Of a stretch of 45,781 bases of DNA, positions 1-8,344 are shown in pieces. Made by a program: the position numbers and the translations under genes. This DNA is from JBKEHD01 sp046710445. Its GTDB lineage: Bacteria; Pseudomonadota; Alphaproteobacteria; Rickettsiales; Midichloriaceae. The notes below the pieces were generated by a model. That model had not been told where the DNA came from. It did not search any database and saw only the letters and a list, made by a program, of their open reading frames with translations. The first letter of the stretch is position 1, and the number at the start of each line of letters is the position of its first letter. The stretch lies in contig JBKEHD010000005.1 in assembly GCA_046710445.1 (NCBI GenBank), positions 1-45,781 of the forward strand, in the 5' to 3' direction.

Positions 1-22
1 ATTGCTTTGCTTTTTTAGACAT
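1..22 (-). CDS. Start of a leftward gene cut by the window edge (unknown)
   Basis: On the minus strand an ATG at position 22 follows a strong Shine-Dalgarno sequence, AAAGGAGA (plus-strand 27-34). The first codons read MSKKAKQ before the window ends. This is too short to identify. A TATAAT-like -10 (48-53) and a TGTCCA-type -35 complement (74-79) lie upstream with a somewhat long spacer. A tandem TTAA array lies just beyond at 99-131, so the gene may be under specific regulation. Confidence 0.6.
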
Positions 23-98
23 ACAATCTCCTTTATTTTGTTTTGAAATTATATCTCATTTTGTTAATTTTGCTGTCCAGTTTATGGGGACCATTATA

Positions 99-131
99 AC
101 GTTAAGATTACGTTAAGATTGCGTTAAGGTT
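99..131. promoter_or_regulatory. Three tandem 11-nt repeats forming TTAA-N7-TTAA-N7-TTAA, CtrA-box-like
   Basis: Positions 99-109 and 110-120 are both ACGTTAAGATT, and 121-131 is GCGTTAAGGTT. The TTAA cores sit at 102-105, 113-116 and 124-127, exactly 7 nt apart. TTAA-N7-TTAA is the consensus of the alphaproteobacterial cell-cycle regulator CtrA, which Rickettsiales generally keep. The 11-nt period puts the copies on about the same helix face. The array lies between the leftward gene starting at 22 and tRNA-Ser at 240. It is nearer the former's putative promoter. That CtrA binds here is inference. Confidence 0.55.
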
Positions 132-239
132 AGACAAATTTGCCTTATTTTTGATATTTTTAGAATATTTTCAAAAAAAATACATTTATATATATGTCTT
201 CTCTTGATCAAAAAAATAAATTCTGATACAAGTACAAGT

Positions 240-329
240 GGATGGATGGCCGAGCGGTTTAAGGTACCGGTCTTGAAAACCGGCGTGCGTTTATGCGTAC
301 CGTGGGTTCGAATCCCACTCCATCCGCCA
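240..329 (+). tRNA. tRNA-Ser (anticodon UGA)
   Basis: This is a 90-nt class II tRNA. The acceptor stem is GGATGGA (240-246) paired with TCCATCC (319-325), followed by G326 and an encoded CCA (327-329). The anticodon loop reads CTTGAAA, giving UGA. A long variable arm and a GTTCGAATC T-loop are present. Long open frames that start inside this tRNA are artefacts. Confidence 0.97.
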
Positions 330-339
330 CCCTACGTTC

Positions 340-394
340 GTCTAACTACGCGCAAAGCGCTTCGTTAGACAATTCGAACTTCGGGCGGCACGCC
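340..394 (+). repeat. Two GC-rich hairpins at the head of the GIY-YIG cassette
   Basis: GTCTAAC (340-346) pairs with GTTAGAC (364-370), with an inner GCGC-AAA-GCGC stem. A second small stem, GGCG (384-387) with CGCC (391-394), follows. This stretch is visibly richer in G and C than its surroundings and begins about ten bases after the tRNA CCA end. It links the tRNA to the nuclease gene and may be an RNA processing or mobility element. No known RNA family is recognised. Confidence 0.6.
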
Positions 395-454
395 AGAAAT
401 CAGATAGAACTAGGAGTGTCTGCCGAAGCTTTAGCGCAGGTAGGCTGTAGAATT

Positions 455-691
455 ATGCATTATGTTTATTTTTTAGAATTATCAAATAGTAATATTTACG
501 TTGGCTTTAGCAGTAACCTAAAACAACGAATCAAAGCTCATGATGACGGCAAAGTACCTGCAACTGCAGGATTTTTACCTGTAAAACTAAAAAGTTATGT
601 AGCTGTTGAAACCAAAGAAAAAGCGATGGCTTTAGAGAAATATTTTAAAACTGGCTCCGGGAAAGCTGTAGCATTAAAGCGATTTTTTTAA
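455..691 (+). CDS. Small GIY-YIG nuclease family protein
   Basis: This 78-residue protein is almost entirely one GIY-YIG domain. It has a YVYFLE opening strand, an IYVG strand about ten residues later, the RIKAH helix carrying the conserved arginine, and a C-terminal ALEKYFKTGSGKA segment holding the metal-binding glutamate. The ATG at 455 starts directly on the domain. The open frame continues upstream into the tRNA, but that part is noncoding leader. The family is common as stand-alone small nucleases of unclear role, related to the UvrC N-terminal and homing endonuclease domains. Position just after tRNA-Ser, behind a GC-rich hairpin leader, suggests a mobile cassette. DNA cleavage is expected from the family but not proven. 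Confidence 0.85.
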   Translation: MHYVYFLELSNSNIYVGFSSNLKQRIKAHDDGKVPATAGFLPVKLKSYVAVETKEKAMALEKYFKTGSGKAVALKRFF

Positions 692-847
692 ATTGTAGTT
701 ACGTAACACATACATACCTAGAGAATATTTGCTAGACCAGTATCACAGTTCATGTAAAACAATCATCAATATCGCATCAACATTCTACTCCTTTTAAACA
801 AATTTAAGCCTTAATTGATTTTATTTTGAAATTTTTCAATAAAGTTG
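692..847. other. Intergenic stretch with no gene
   Basis: No credible open frame was seen. It holds a perfect palindrome, GTTACGTAAC, just after the nuclease gene (about 698-707), and otherwise AT-rich sequence leading to the tRNA-Leu promoter. Confidence 0.5.
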
Positions 848-876
848 TTGAAATATTAGCATTATTTTCATACTAT
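848..876 (+). promoter_or_regulatory. Sigma-70-type promoter for tRNA-Leu and perhaps glyA
   Basis: TTGAAA (848-853) and TACTAT (871-876) are separated by exactly 17 nt. The tRNA-Leu 5' end at 888 is 12 nt after the -10 box, which fits a start a few bases before the mature tRNA. glyA follows the tRNA by 29 nt and may be co-transcribed. Confidence 0.6.
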
Positions 877-887
877 CTCCAAGTCGT

Positions 888-975
888 GCCTGCGTGATGG
901 AATTGGTAGACATAACGGACTTAAAATCCGTGGGGAGTTACTCCCTTGCCGGTTCAAGTCCGGCCGCGGGCACCA
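888..975 (+). tRNA. tRNA-Leu (anticodon UAA)
   Basis: This is an 88-nt class II tRNA. Acceptor GCCTGCG (888-894) pairs with CGCGGGC (965-971), with one G-U pair, then A972 and an encoded CCA (973-975). The anticodon loop CTTAAAA gives UAA. The long variable arm and the GTTCAAGTC T-loop are as expected for tRNA-Leu. Confidence 0.97.
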
Positions 976-1004
976 TTTTTAAAATAAGAAGGATAAAGTT
1001 ATAT

Positions 1005-2270
1005 ATGAAGCATCTTCAAAATATAGATAAAGAAATATACAAATCCATCAATTTTGAATTATCCAGACAACAAAATTCCATAGAATTAATTGCTTCAGAA
1101 AATATTGTCAGTAAAGCTGTTTTAGAAGCTCAAGGTTCTATTTTAACAAACAAATACGCAGAAGGTTACCCAGGAAGAAGATATTATGGTGGATGTGAAT
1201 TTGTAGATGAAATTGAAACTTTAGCTATAGAAAGGGTGAAAAAACTATTTGGTGCCGCTTATGCTAATGTTCAACCTCATTCAGGTTCTCAAGCAAACCA
1301 AGCTGTATTTTTATCATTATTAACTCCTGGAGATAAGATACTAGGAATGTCACTTGATTGCGGTGGGCATTTAACACATGGATGCAAAGTTAATATGTCT
1401 GGAAAATGGTTCGAATCACATTTTTATGTAGTAGATAAAGATACATACCAGTTAGATTATGAAGAAATCAAAAAAATTGCTCTAAAAGAAAAACCAAAAT
1501 TACTGATAGCAGGTGGTTCTGCTTATCCTCGAAAAATTGATTTTAAAAAATTCAGAGAGATTGCTGATTTAGTTGGCGCCTATCTCCTTGTTGACATGGC
1601 TCATATCGCAGGTGTTGTTGCTGCTGGATATCATGAAAATCCTATGCAATACGCAGATATAGTTACATCTACAACACATAAAACTCTAAGGGGTCCAAGA
1701 GGTGGAATAATCTTAACAAACAGGCAAGACTTAGCAAAAAAAATAAATTCCGCTATTTTTCCAGGGTTACAAGGTGGCCCTTTGATGCATGTTATTGCTG
1801 CTAAAGCTGTTGCTTTCCACGAAGATTTACAAGATGATTTCAAAGATTATATTAAACAAGTTCTCAGTAATTGCCAAACCCTAGCAAAAACACTCACCTC
1901 TAGAGGATATCAAGTTTTAACGGGCGGTACCGACAATCATTTGATTCTAGTCGATTTGAGAAATAAAAACATAACTGGCAAAGATGCAGAAGAAACCCTG
2001 GAAAAAGCAGGATTGACTTGCAACAAAAATGGAATTCCTTTTGATGATGCAAAACCATTGATTACTTCTGGCATAAGACTTGGTACACCAGCTGCAACTA
2101 CCAGAGGATTTAAAGAAAAGGAATTTGATACTGTAGGAAATTTAATAGCTGATGTTTTAGATGCTCTTTCAGAGTCAAATAATAAAGATAATAATGAAAT
2201 TGCAGAAAAAAAAGCTATGCAAGAAGTAAAAATACTTTGTGAAAAATTCCCTATTTATAAAAACAATTGA
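1005..2270 (+). CDS. glyA: Serine hydroxymethyltransferase
   Basis: Converts serine and tetrahydrofolate to glycine and 5,10-methylene-THF in the cytoplasm, using pyridoxal phosphate. It is the main one-carbon source. The 421-residue protein has the usual family length. The IELIASEN and NKYAEGYPGRRYYGG motifs lie near the N terminus. The PLP-binding lysine is K226 in STTHKTLRGPRGG. The open frame extends back into tRNA-Leu, but the true start is the ATG at 1005, with a purine-rich AAGGAT site about 14 nt upstream and the normal SHMT N terminus. Its folate product connects with folB further on. Confidence 0.95.
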   Translation: MKHLQNIDKEIYKSINFELSRQQNSIELIASENIVSKAVLEAQGSILTNKYAEGYPGRRYYGGCEFVDEIETLAIERVKKLFGAAYANVQPHSGSQANQAVFLSLLTPGDKILGMSLDCGGHLTHGCKVNMSGKWFESHFYVVDKDTYQLDYEEIKKIALKEKPKLLIAGGSAYPRKIDFKKFREIADLVGAYLLVDMAHIAGVVAAGYHENPMQYADIVTSTTHKTLRGPRGGIILTNRQDLAKKINSAIFPGLQGGPLMHVIAAKAVAFHEDLQDDFKDYIKQVLSNCQTLAKTLTSRGYQVLTGGTDNHLILVDLRNKNITGKDAEETLEKAGLTCNKNGIPFDDAKPLITSGIRLGTPAATTRGFKEKEFDTVGNLIADVLDALSESNNKDNNEIAEKKAMQEVKILCEKFPIYKNN

Positions 2271-2353
2271 ATGCAAAGCTCAAGGAATTATATAGACAAG
2301 CTACCTGTATTTCATTACCATATATATAACAATATTTTATTAGGATGAGCAAA

Positions 2354-3301
2354 ATGAGAAAAAAAATAGCTTTGATTGGTGGAGGCAATATAGGCGGTAC
2401 TATTGCTTACATACTTGCTTCAAAACAAATTGCCGACGTTGTAATATTAGATAGAAATGAAGGTTTTGCAAAAGGTAAAGCTTTAGATATAGAACAAAGT
2501 TTATCAGTCACAAAAAATGATATAAGTGTTATCGGAACAAGTGATTATGCAGATATTGATAATGCTGATTTGATAATTATTACAGCCGGAATAGCTAGAA
2601 AACCTGGTATGTCCAGAGATGATTTGCTTGGCGTAAATGCTGATGTAATGAAATCTGTAGCTGAAGGTGTAAAAGCTCATGCGCCCAATGCATTCGTAAT
2701 AATTGTAACAAATCCATTGGATGCAATGGTATATGCATTTTTAAAACACTCTAATTTTTCAAAAGAAAAAGTAGCAGGAATGGCTGGAGTACTAGATTCT
2801 GCAAGATTCAAATTATTTTTATCAAAAAAGCTTAATGTTTCAGTTGAAGATATTAATGCTTTTGTACTTGGTGGACATGGTGATACAATGGTCCCATTAA
2901 CAAGACATATAAATATCGCAGGTATTCCTATACAAAATTTTATAGATAACGGTGATATTTCTGAAGAAGAATTAAATTCAATTATTGAAAGAACAAAAAC
3001 TGGAGGAGCAGAGATAGTAAAATTATTAGCTACTGGTTCTGCATATTATGCTCCAGCAATTTCTGCAATAGAAATGGCGGAATCATATTTGTATGATAAA
3101 AAGAAATTATTACCTTGTTCCGTATTACTAGAGGGTGAGTATGGCATTAATGATATATGCATGGGTGTCCCGGTAATTATAGGAAAACAAGGTATTGAAA
3201 AAATTAGAGAATTACATTTTAATGAAGAAGAAAAAAGTGTTTTTGATAAATCAGCAAAAGCTGTTCAAGACTTAATTTTAGCTATGAAAAAAAAATTATA
3301 A
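2354..3301 (+). CDS. mdh: Malate dehydrogenase
   Basis: NAD-dependent oxidation of malate to oxaloacetate in the TCA cycle. It belongs to the LDH-like MDH type of alphaproteobacteria. A Rossmann motif, GGGNIGG, lies at the N terminus. RKPGMSRDDLL carries the substrate arginine typical of MDH. The catalytic histidine is H175 in GGHGDTMVPL. An in-frame ATG at 2345 would add three residues, but no ribosome binding site precedes it. The sequence AGGATGA overlapping that ATG is well placed for the ATG at 2354, giving 315 residues, close to other rickettsial MDHs. uvrA starts three bases after the stop, so the two are probably co-transcribed. Confidence 0.94.
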   Translation: MRKKIALIGGGNIGGTIAYILASKQIADVVILDRNEGFAKGKALDIEQSLSVTKNDISVIGTSDYADIDNADLIIITAGIARKPGMSRDDLLGVNADVMKSVAEGVKAHAPNAFVIIVTNPLDAMVYAFLKHSNFSKEKVAGMAGVLDSARFKLFLSKKLNVSVEDINAFVLGGHGDTMVPLTRHINIAGIPIQNFIDNGDISEEELNSIIERTKTGGAEIVKLLATGSAYYAPAISAIEMAESYLYDKKKLLPCSVLLEGEYGINDICMGVPVIIGKQGIEKIRELHFNEEEKSVFDKSAKAVQDLILAMKKKL

Positions 3302-3304
3302 TAA

Positions 3305-6190
3305 ATGACTGATTACATTTCTATACGTGGTGCGAAAGAGCATAATTTGAAATCTATAGATATAGATATACCAAAAAATAAGTTAGTTGTTATTACTGGC
3401 GTAAGTGGGTCAGGCAAATCTTCTTTAGCCTTCGACACAATATACGCAGAAGGACAACGACGATATGTTGAAAGCTTATCATCTTATGCTAGGCAATTTT
3501 TAGAAATGCATTCAAAACCGGATATAGAATCTATAAGCGGTCTATCCCCGGCTATTGCAATCGATCAAAGGACAACATCAAAAAACCCTAGATCAACCGT
3601 TGCAACTGCAACAGAAATATATGATTATTTACGTATTCTTTTTGCTAGAGTTGGCATACCTTATTCTCCAGCCACCGGATTACCTATAAAAAAACAAACC
3701 GCTACCCAAATAGTTGATTCTTTAATCAAAATACCAAAAGGTGTTTCCGTAACATTACTCGCTCCTATAATTCGTGGTCAAAAAGGAGAACATAAAAAAG
3801 ATTTGATACATTATCATAGATTAGGGTACGAAAAATTAAAGATTAATGGTGCATATCATGATTTTGAAGATTTACCCCATATTGATAGAAATAAAAAGAA
3901 TGATATAGAGCTTGTTGTAGATAATACAAAGATTACTAGCGATATAAGTGATAGATTAGTCAATAGCGTCGAAACTGCCTTAAGAATATCCAAAGGATTG
4001 CTTTATGTAGAACTTAACTTTGGTAAAGAAAAACATAACACTAAATTTCAAGATGGCGAAATTTTAATTTTTTCAGAAAAATTCTCTTGTCCTATTTCTG
4101 GATTTTCTCTGTCAGAGATTGAACCAAGGATGTTTTCTTTCAATAGCCCATATGGTGCATGTTCCAAATGCAATGGACTAGGAAAAGAATGGAGCTTTAA
4201 TAAAAATTTAATAATTCCAGATAGCAATTTATCTATATCACAAGGAGCAATAGTTCCTTGGGAGAAAAAGATTTCAAAATATTCTAATTCTCAACATAAA
4301 TTTTACGAATCTTTACTACAAGCTTTATCTAAGCATTATAAATTTAGTCTTGATGAAAAATTTAAAAATTTATCAAAAGAAATACAAGATATTATCTTAC
4401 ATGGAAGCAATGGTGAAATTTTAGAATACTCTTATCAAGAAGGATACAGAACAACAACAATTGAAAAACCGTTTATAGGTGTAATACCTATACTTGAAGA
4501 AAAATTAGAAAAAACTGAAAGTAATTATGTACTAGATGAATTATCTAAATATCAACTACAAGTTAATTGCTCATCCTGTTCTGGTTTTAGAATCAAAAAA
4601 GATTCTTTATCTATAAAAATACATGATTTACATATAGGTAATATCTGCAGATTCACGATAAGCGAAGTACATGAATGGTTTGCAAATCTGGATTCTCATT
4701 TAAATTCTGTGCAAATAAAAATATCACGCATAATTATAAAAGAAATACAAAAAAGATTAGGATTTTTAATAAATGTTGGCCTAGGATATTTAACATTAAG
4801 TCGTGTCTCATCAACACTTTCTGGCGGAGAAAGCCAAAGAATTAGATTAGCTTCCCAAATTGGCTCTGGACTAACAGGCGTTTTATATGTACTGGATGAA
4901 CCTTCAATAGGACTGCATCAAAGTGATAATGATAAATTAATCAAAAGCCTAAAAGATTTACGAGATTTAGGAAATTCAATTATTGTTGTAGAACATGATG
5001 AAGATACTATGCTGCAATCAGATTATTTAATTGATATAGGATATTATGCCGGTATAAATGGTGGAAATGTTATATCTGAAGGGAAACCAGAAGAAATTTT
5101 GAAATGTACAAAAAGCTTAACTGGAAAATACTTATCCGGAGAATATTTCATACCAGTTCCTCAAATAAGAAGAAAGTTTGACGAAAATAAAACTATTACC
5201 ATCAAAAATGTTAGCACTAATAACTTAAAAAATATTACCGCGACAATACCCATAGGTAATTTTGTTGCTGTCACTGGCGTTTCAGGAAGCGGTAAATCAA
5301 GTTTAATTTTGCAAACATTATACGGTGCAGTAATGAAAAATTTGCATAATAGTACTATTGATCATGGTGAATATGATTCTATAGAGGGATTACATAATAT
5401 TGATAAAGTGATTGAAATAGATCAACAACCAATTGGCAGAACTCCCAGATCTAATCCAGCAACATATGCTGGTGTCTTTACACCTATAAGAGATTGGTTT
5501 GCAAATTTGAAAGAATCTAAGTTACGTGGTTACTTACCAGGAAGATTTTCATTTAATGTAAAGGGTGGAAGATGTGAAGTTTGTGAAGGAGATGGTGTTT
5601 TAAAAATAGAAATGCATTTTTTACCAGACGTGTATGTTAAATGTGAAGAATGTAATGGTCAGAGGTATAACAAGGAAACTTTACAAATACAATATAAAGA
5701 AAAAAGTATATCAGATGTATTATTTATGACAGTTGATATTGGTATAGATTTCTTTTCTAACATTCCTTTAATAAAAGATAAATTAATTGCTTTGCAATCT
5801 GTGGGGTTGGGCTATATTAGCATTGGTCAATCTGCAACTACTTTATCTGGTGGAGAAGCACAAAGAGTGAAATTAGCAAAAGAGCTATCAAAAAAATCTA
5901 CTGGCAGAACATTATATATATTGGATGAACCAACAACAGGATTGCACACACATGATATACAAAATTTGTTAAAAGTTTTACATAAATTAGTTGATATGGG
6001 CAATACCATCGTTGTTATTGAACATAATTTAGATGTGATAAAAACAGCAGATTATATATTAGACATTGGTCCAAATGGTGGTTTTGATGGTGGATACATA
6101 GTAGCAAAAGGTAGCCCGCAAGAAGTGGCAGAAAATCCTAAAAGTGTCACAGGAAAATATTTATTAGCAAAGCTAAAGATTAATTCATAA
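3305..6190 (+). CDS. uvrA: UvrABC excinuclease subunit A
   Basis: Damage-recognition ATPase of nucleotide excision repair, which loads UvrB on DNA lesions. The 961-residue protein is complete. Walker A motifs GVSGSGKSS are near residues 32 and 657. ABC signatures LSGGESQR (about 505) and LSGGEAQR (about 847) are each followed by a Walker B with LDEP. The C-terminal zinc module has CEVCEGDG and CEECNG pairs. The first zinc module is unusual: the leading pair is CPIS rather than CxxC, while the second pair CSKC remains. I recall serine at this place in other alphaproteobacterial UvrAs, so it is probably a lineage trait. The gene starts three bases after mdh. Confidence 0.97.
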   Translation: MTDYISIRGAKEHNLKSIDIDIPKNKLVVITGVSGSGKSSLAFDTIYAEGQRRYVESLSSYARQFLEMHSKPDIESISGLSPAIAIDQRTTSKNPRSTVATATEIYDYLRILFARVGIPYSPATGLPIKKQTATQIVDSLIKIPKGVSVTLLAPIIRGQKGEHKKDLIHYHRLGYEKLKINGAYHDFEDLPHIDRNKKNDIELVVDNTKITSDISDRLVNSVETALRISKGLLYVELNFGKEKHNTKFQDGEILIFSEKFSCPISGFSLSEIEPRMFSFNSPYGACSKCNGLGKEWSFNKNLIIPDSNLSISQGAIVPWEKKISKYSNSQHKFYESLLQALSKHYKFSLDEKFKNLSKEIQDIILHGSNGEILEYSYQEGYRTTTIEKPFIGVIPILEEKLEKTESNYVLDELSKYQLQVNCSSCSGFRIKKDSLSIKIHDLHIGNICRFTISEVHEWFANLDSHLNSVQIKISRIIIKEIQKRLGFLINVGLGYLTLSRVSSTLSGGESQRIRLASQIGSGLTGVLYVLDEPSIGLHQSDNDKLIKSLKDLRDLGNSIIVVEHDEDTMLQSDYLIDIGYYAGINGGNVISEGKPEEILKCTKSLTGKYLSGEYFIPVPQIRRKFDENKTITIKNVSTNNLKNITATIPIGNFVAVTGVSGSGKSSLILQTLYGAVMKNLHNSTIDHGEYDSIEGLHNIDKVIEIDQQPIGRTPRSNPATYAGVFTPIRDWFANLKESKLRGYLPGRFSFNVKGGRCEVCEGDGVLKIEMHFLPDVYVKCEECNGQRYNKETLQIQYKEKSISDVLFMTVDIGIDFFSNIPLIKDKLIALQSVGLGYISIGQSATTLSGGEAQRVKLAKELSKKSTGRTLYILDEPTTGLHTHDIQNLLKVLHKLVDMGNTIVVIEHNLDVIKTADYILDIGPNGGFDGGYIVAKGSPQEVAENPKSVTGKYLLAKLKINS

Positions 6191-6320
6191 AATACTTATA
6201 TCTAATTTCTTTGTAATAAAACCCATGCATAAAGAGTTGGGGAATTCATAAGATCCCCCTCCCCTATGTACATGAAATTTTATAAATACAAATATCCTTA
6301 TAAAATATATAATCTATTAT

Positions 6321-8189
6321 TTATAACTCAGGATGATCACTAACTTCTCCTTTATCTTCATACCCCGTATAATCAGCAGAAGGTCCAGGGAAATTAATGA
6401 AAATGGTTTGATCTTTTTGCTGTGCTACCACTATATTAGCTAAAATAGGATCACTTGCAGAACATGGATATGTAATAAGTTCTTTTAAATAAACACTTGT
6501 TGGTTTTCCATCTATATTAAAAAGCATTGGACTACTAACACCTTTATATGTATCTCCTAAACATTTAATCTTATTCCCATCATATTTTATTGTATAACAA
6601 TTTTCCTCTTTATTTCCATTGCTACCTAAAACAATATTTACAGTATATTTAGCGTCATCTTTTGCAGGTTCTGCCAAAACTACTGAATTGTCTGGACTAG
6701 GGAAATTAACAGTAAAAACCCCATTATTTGATTGTACATCTATACCATCGCTCATAAAGTTACGTGCATCTGAAGTAATAATTGTAGGATTAAAATACAC
6801 TTTCACATCTTCTCCGTTAAAGCTAAACTCCATAGGGGCCTCTGCTTTTTGAACAACTTTAGGAGGATTTGGCATAATAGCACTTTCATTATACTCAAGA
6901 GGATAATATGCACAATGAGCATTTCTACCTAAAATAATAGTCACATCATACTTATTTTCATCCGTAAATGGATCAGGTATTAGAGTTCCAGTCATATCAC
7001 CTATAGTAACAGTAACTTTTCCAATATTATCACTATTTGGATCTTGCAATGTTCCATCTCTACCTAATTCATCATCATATGCAAATGCATAAGTTGGCAA
7101 CTTAAATGCATGTAATGCTCTTGCATATATATCAAAATAAGGTGCATTATTAGTAATATACTCATTTTTTTCATAATAAGATTGAGAATTAGATTTAAAA
7201 TACTCATTACTCAAAATAGAATCATTTTTAGCAGGCAAAAGTCCGGCATTAAAAGCAGATGTCAAATCTCTAGCTATAACTTTAGAAACATCACTTACAG
7301 ATCCATCACCAAATGAACCACCAAAGAAAAATACAGAATTAATATTATCAAATATCACATCATCTGCATCTTCTCTTGTAAAAATAAATTGATTGTTTTC
7401 AAAAACTTTACCTTGATAAATTCCTGCTTTTAATTCTGAACAATCCACCTTTATTGTATTACTTTTATAATATTCCAATAATTGTACTATATAAGAATCA
7501 AGGTAATTCGGAGGAAAAATCATGGAAGTGGATCCAGCTGCGGATTCAAGCATTGCCTTTCCAGGAGATATAACTCTTAGTACTGTATCATTATCAAATT
7601 TTAAGAACAAGTTATCCCATTCATCTTTTGATGAATATTTTCCAAATTCGCGAGTAACATTATCTAAAATATCGCTTCTTGCCTCCTCCAATCCAGACTC
7701 TTTAAATGAAGATGTAGAAGATGGTAAAGAAATTTTCAAAGGTATTGAAAAAAAATCAACGGAGGTTGGATTAATCCATAATCCACCAGCATTATATGTA
7801 AATTCAAATTTATCATATATTGTATAATAATTACGATCTGTTGATTTACATCCATCTGGAGAAATAATAGTTAAATTCTTTGGATTACTAGAATCTATAT
7901 TCAAAAACAAAGGATATTTTATAGATAAAAAGACTCTTCCGGAAGACATTTCTGAAAGATGAAACTCAGGATTATTATCAGAATTCAAAGGGAAATTTGA
8001 TAATTTATAGTTATACTCTTGTAAATTTGTTTCTGCAGTTAATTCTTCACAATCACCTATTCCATCTGCAAATTTTACTATACATTGTTTATAATCTTTA
8101 ACAGCTGTTGCTACAAGATACATATCCTGATCACTTATAATATTAGCATTATTTATTACTTCTATTGGAAAATTTAGATTTTTAGACAC
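6321..8189 (-). CDS. GH64-like beta-1,3-glucanase (thaumatin-like fold) with C-terminal beta repeats
   Basis: The 622-residue protein resembles glycoside hydrolase family 64, which cuts beta-1,3-glucan. Hallmarks seen: a FPIEVINN opening strand, KFEFTYN leading to SVDFFSIPL, ARDLTSAFNAG (about 306-316) and YAFAYDDELGRDGTLQDP (about 367-384). E129 and D145 lie 16 residues apart, the spacing I recall for the catalytic pair of the Streptomyces enzyme. After about residue 390 there are two roughly 100-residue repeats plus a partial third. Each has a V-T-V or F-I-N-F strand, a KYxVxIxLG strand and, in the full copies, a PMxFxxxG element. The start is GTG, since a stop codon lies five codons upstream. 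The N terminus shows no signal peptide or membrane segment, which is odd for a glucanase. Family assignment is from motif memory; activity is inference. Confidence 0.75.
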   Translation of the reverse strand: MSKNLNFPIEVINNANIISDQDMYLVATAVKDYKQCIVKFADGIGDCEELTAETNLQEYNYKLSNFPLNSDNNPEFHLSEMSSGRVFLSIKYPLFLNIDSSNPKNLTIISPDGCKSTDRNYYTIYDKFEFTYNAGGLWINPTSVDFFSIPLKISLPSSTSSFKESGLEEARSDILDNVTREFGKYSSKDEWDNLFLKFDNDTVLRVISPGKAMLESAAGSTSMIFPPNYLDSYIVQLLEYYKSNTIKVDCSELKAGIYQGKVFENNQFIFTREDADDVIFDNINSVFFFGGSFGDGSVSDVSKVIARDLTSAFNAGLLPAKNDSILSNEYFKSNSQSYYEKNEYITNNAPYFDIYARALHAFKLPTYAFAYDDELGRDGTLQDPNSDNIGKVTVTIGDMTGTLIPDPFTDENKYDVTIILGRNAHCAYYPLEYNESAIMPNPPKVVQKAEAPMEFSFNGEDVKVYFNPTIITSDARNFMSDGIDVQSNNGVFTVNFPSPDNSVVLAEPAKDDAKYTVNIVLGSNGNKEENCYTIKYDGNKIKCLGDTYKGVSSPMLFNIDGKPTSVYLKELITYPCSASDPILANIVVAQQKDQTIFINFPGPSADYTGYEDKGEVSDHPEL

Positions 8190-8344
8190 AGATACCCCAC
8201 TAAATATTAAGTCTTAAGCATGCACAAATCAATAATAAAAAGTCAATATAACATATGACGTTATTATAGCTGCTTTATCTTTTACAAAATATTGTTTTAT
8301 CTTATTTTTAATATTACACTAAAGATGAATGTTTTATTAGTGAT

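Noticed and set aside
293..454. N-terminal extension of the GIY-YIG protein into tRNA-Ser
   Set aside because: The frame starts inside the tRNA and crosses hairpins. The ATG at 455 begins exactly at the domain.
894..1004. N-terminal extension of GlyA into tRNA-Leu
   Set aside because: The added residues are tRNA sequence. SHMT homology begins at the ATG at 1005.
4085..4170. Broken first zinc module of UvrA (CPIS) as sign of decay
   Set aside because: The gene is otherwise intact, and I recall the same serine in other alphaproteobacterial UvrAs, so it is probably normal for the lineage.
6239..6258. GGGGA/TCCCC hairpin between convergent uvrA and the GH64-like gene
   Set aside because: Only five clean base pairs and no T tract on either side; too weak to call a terminator.
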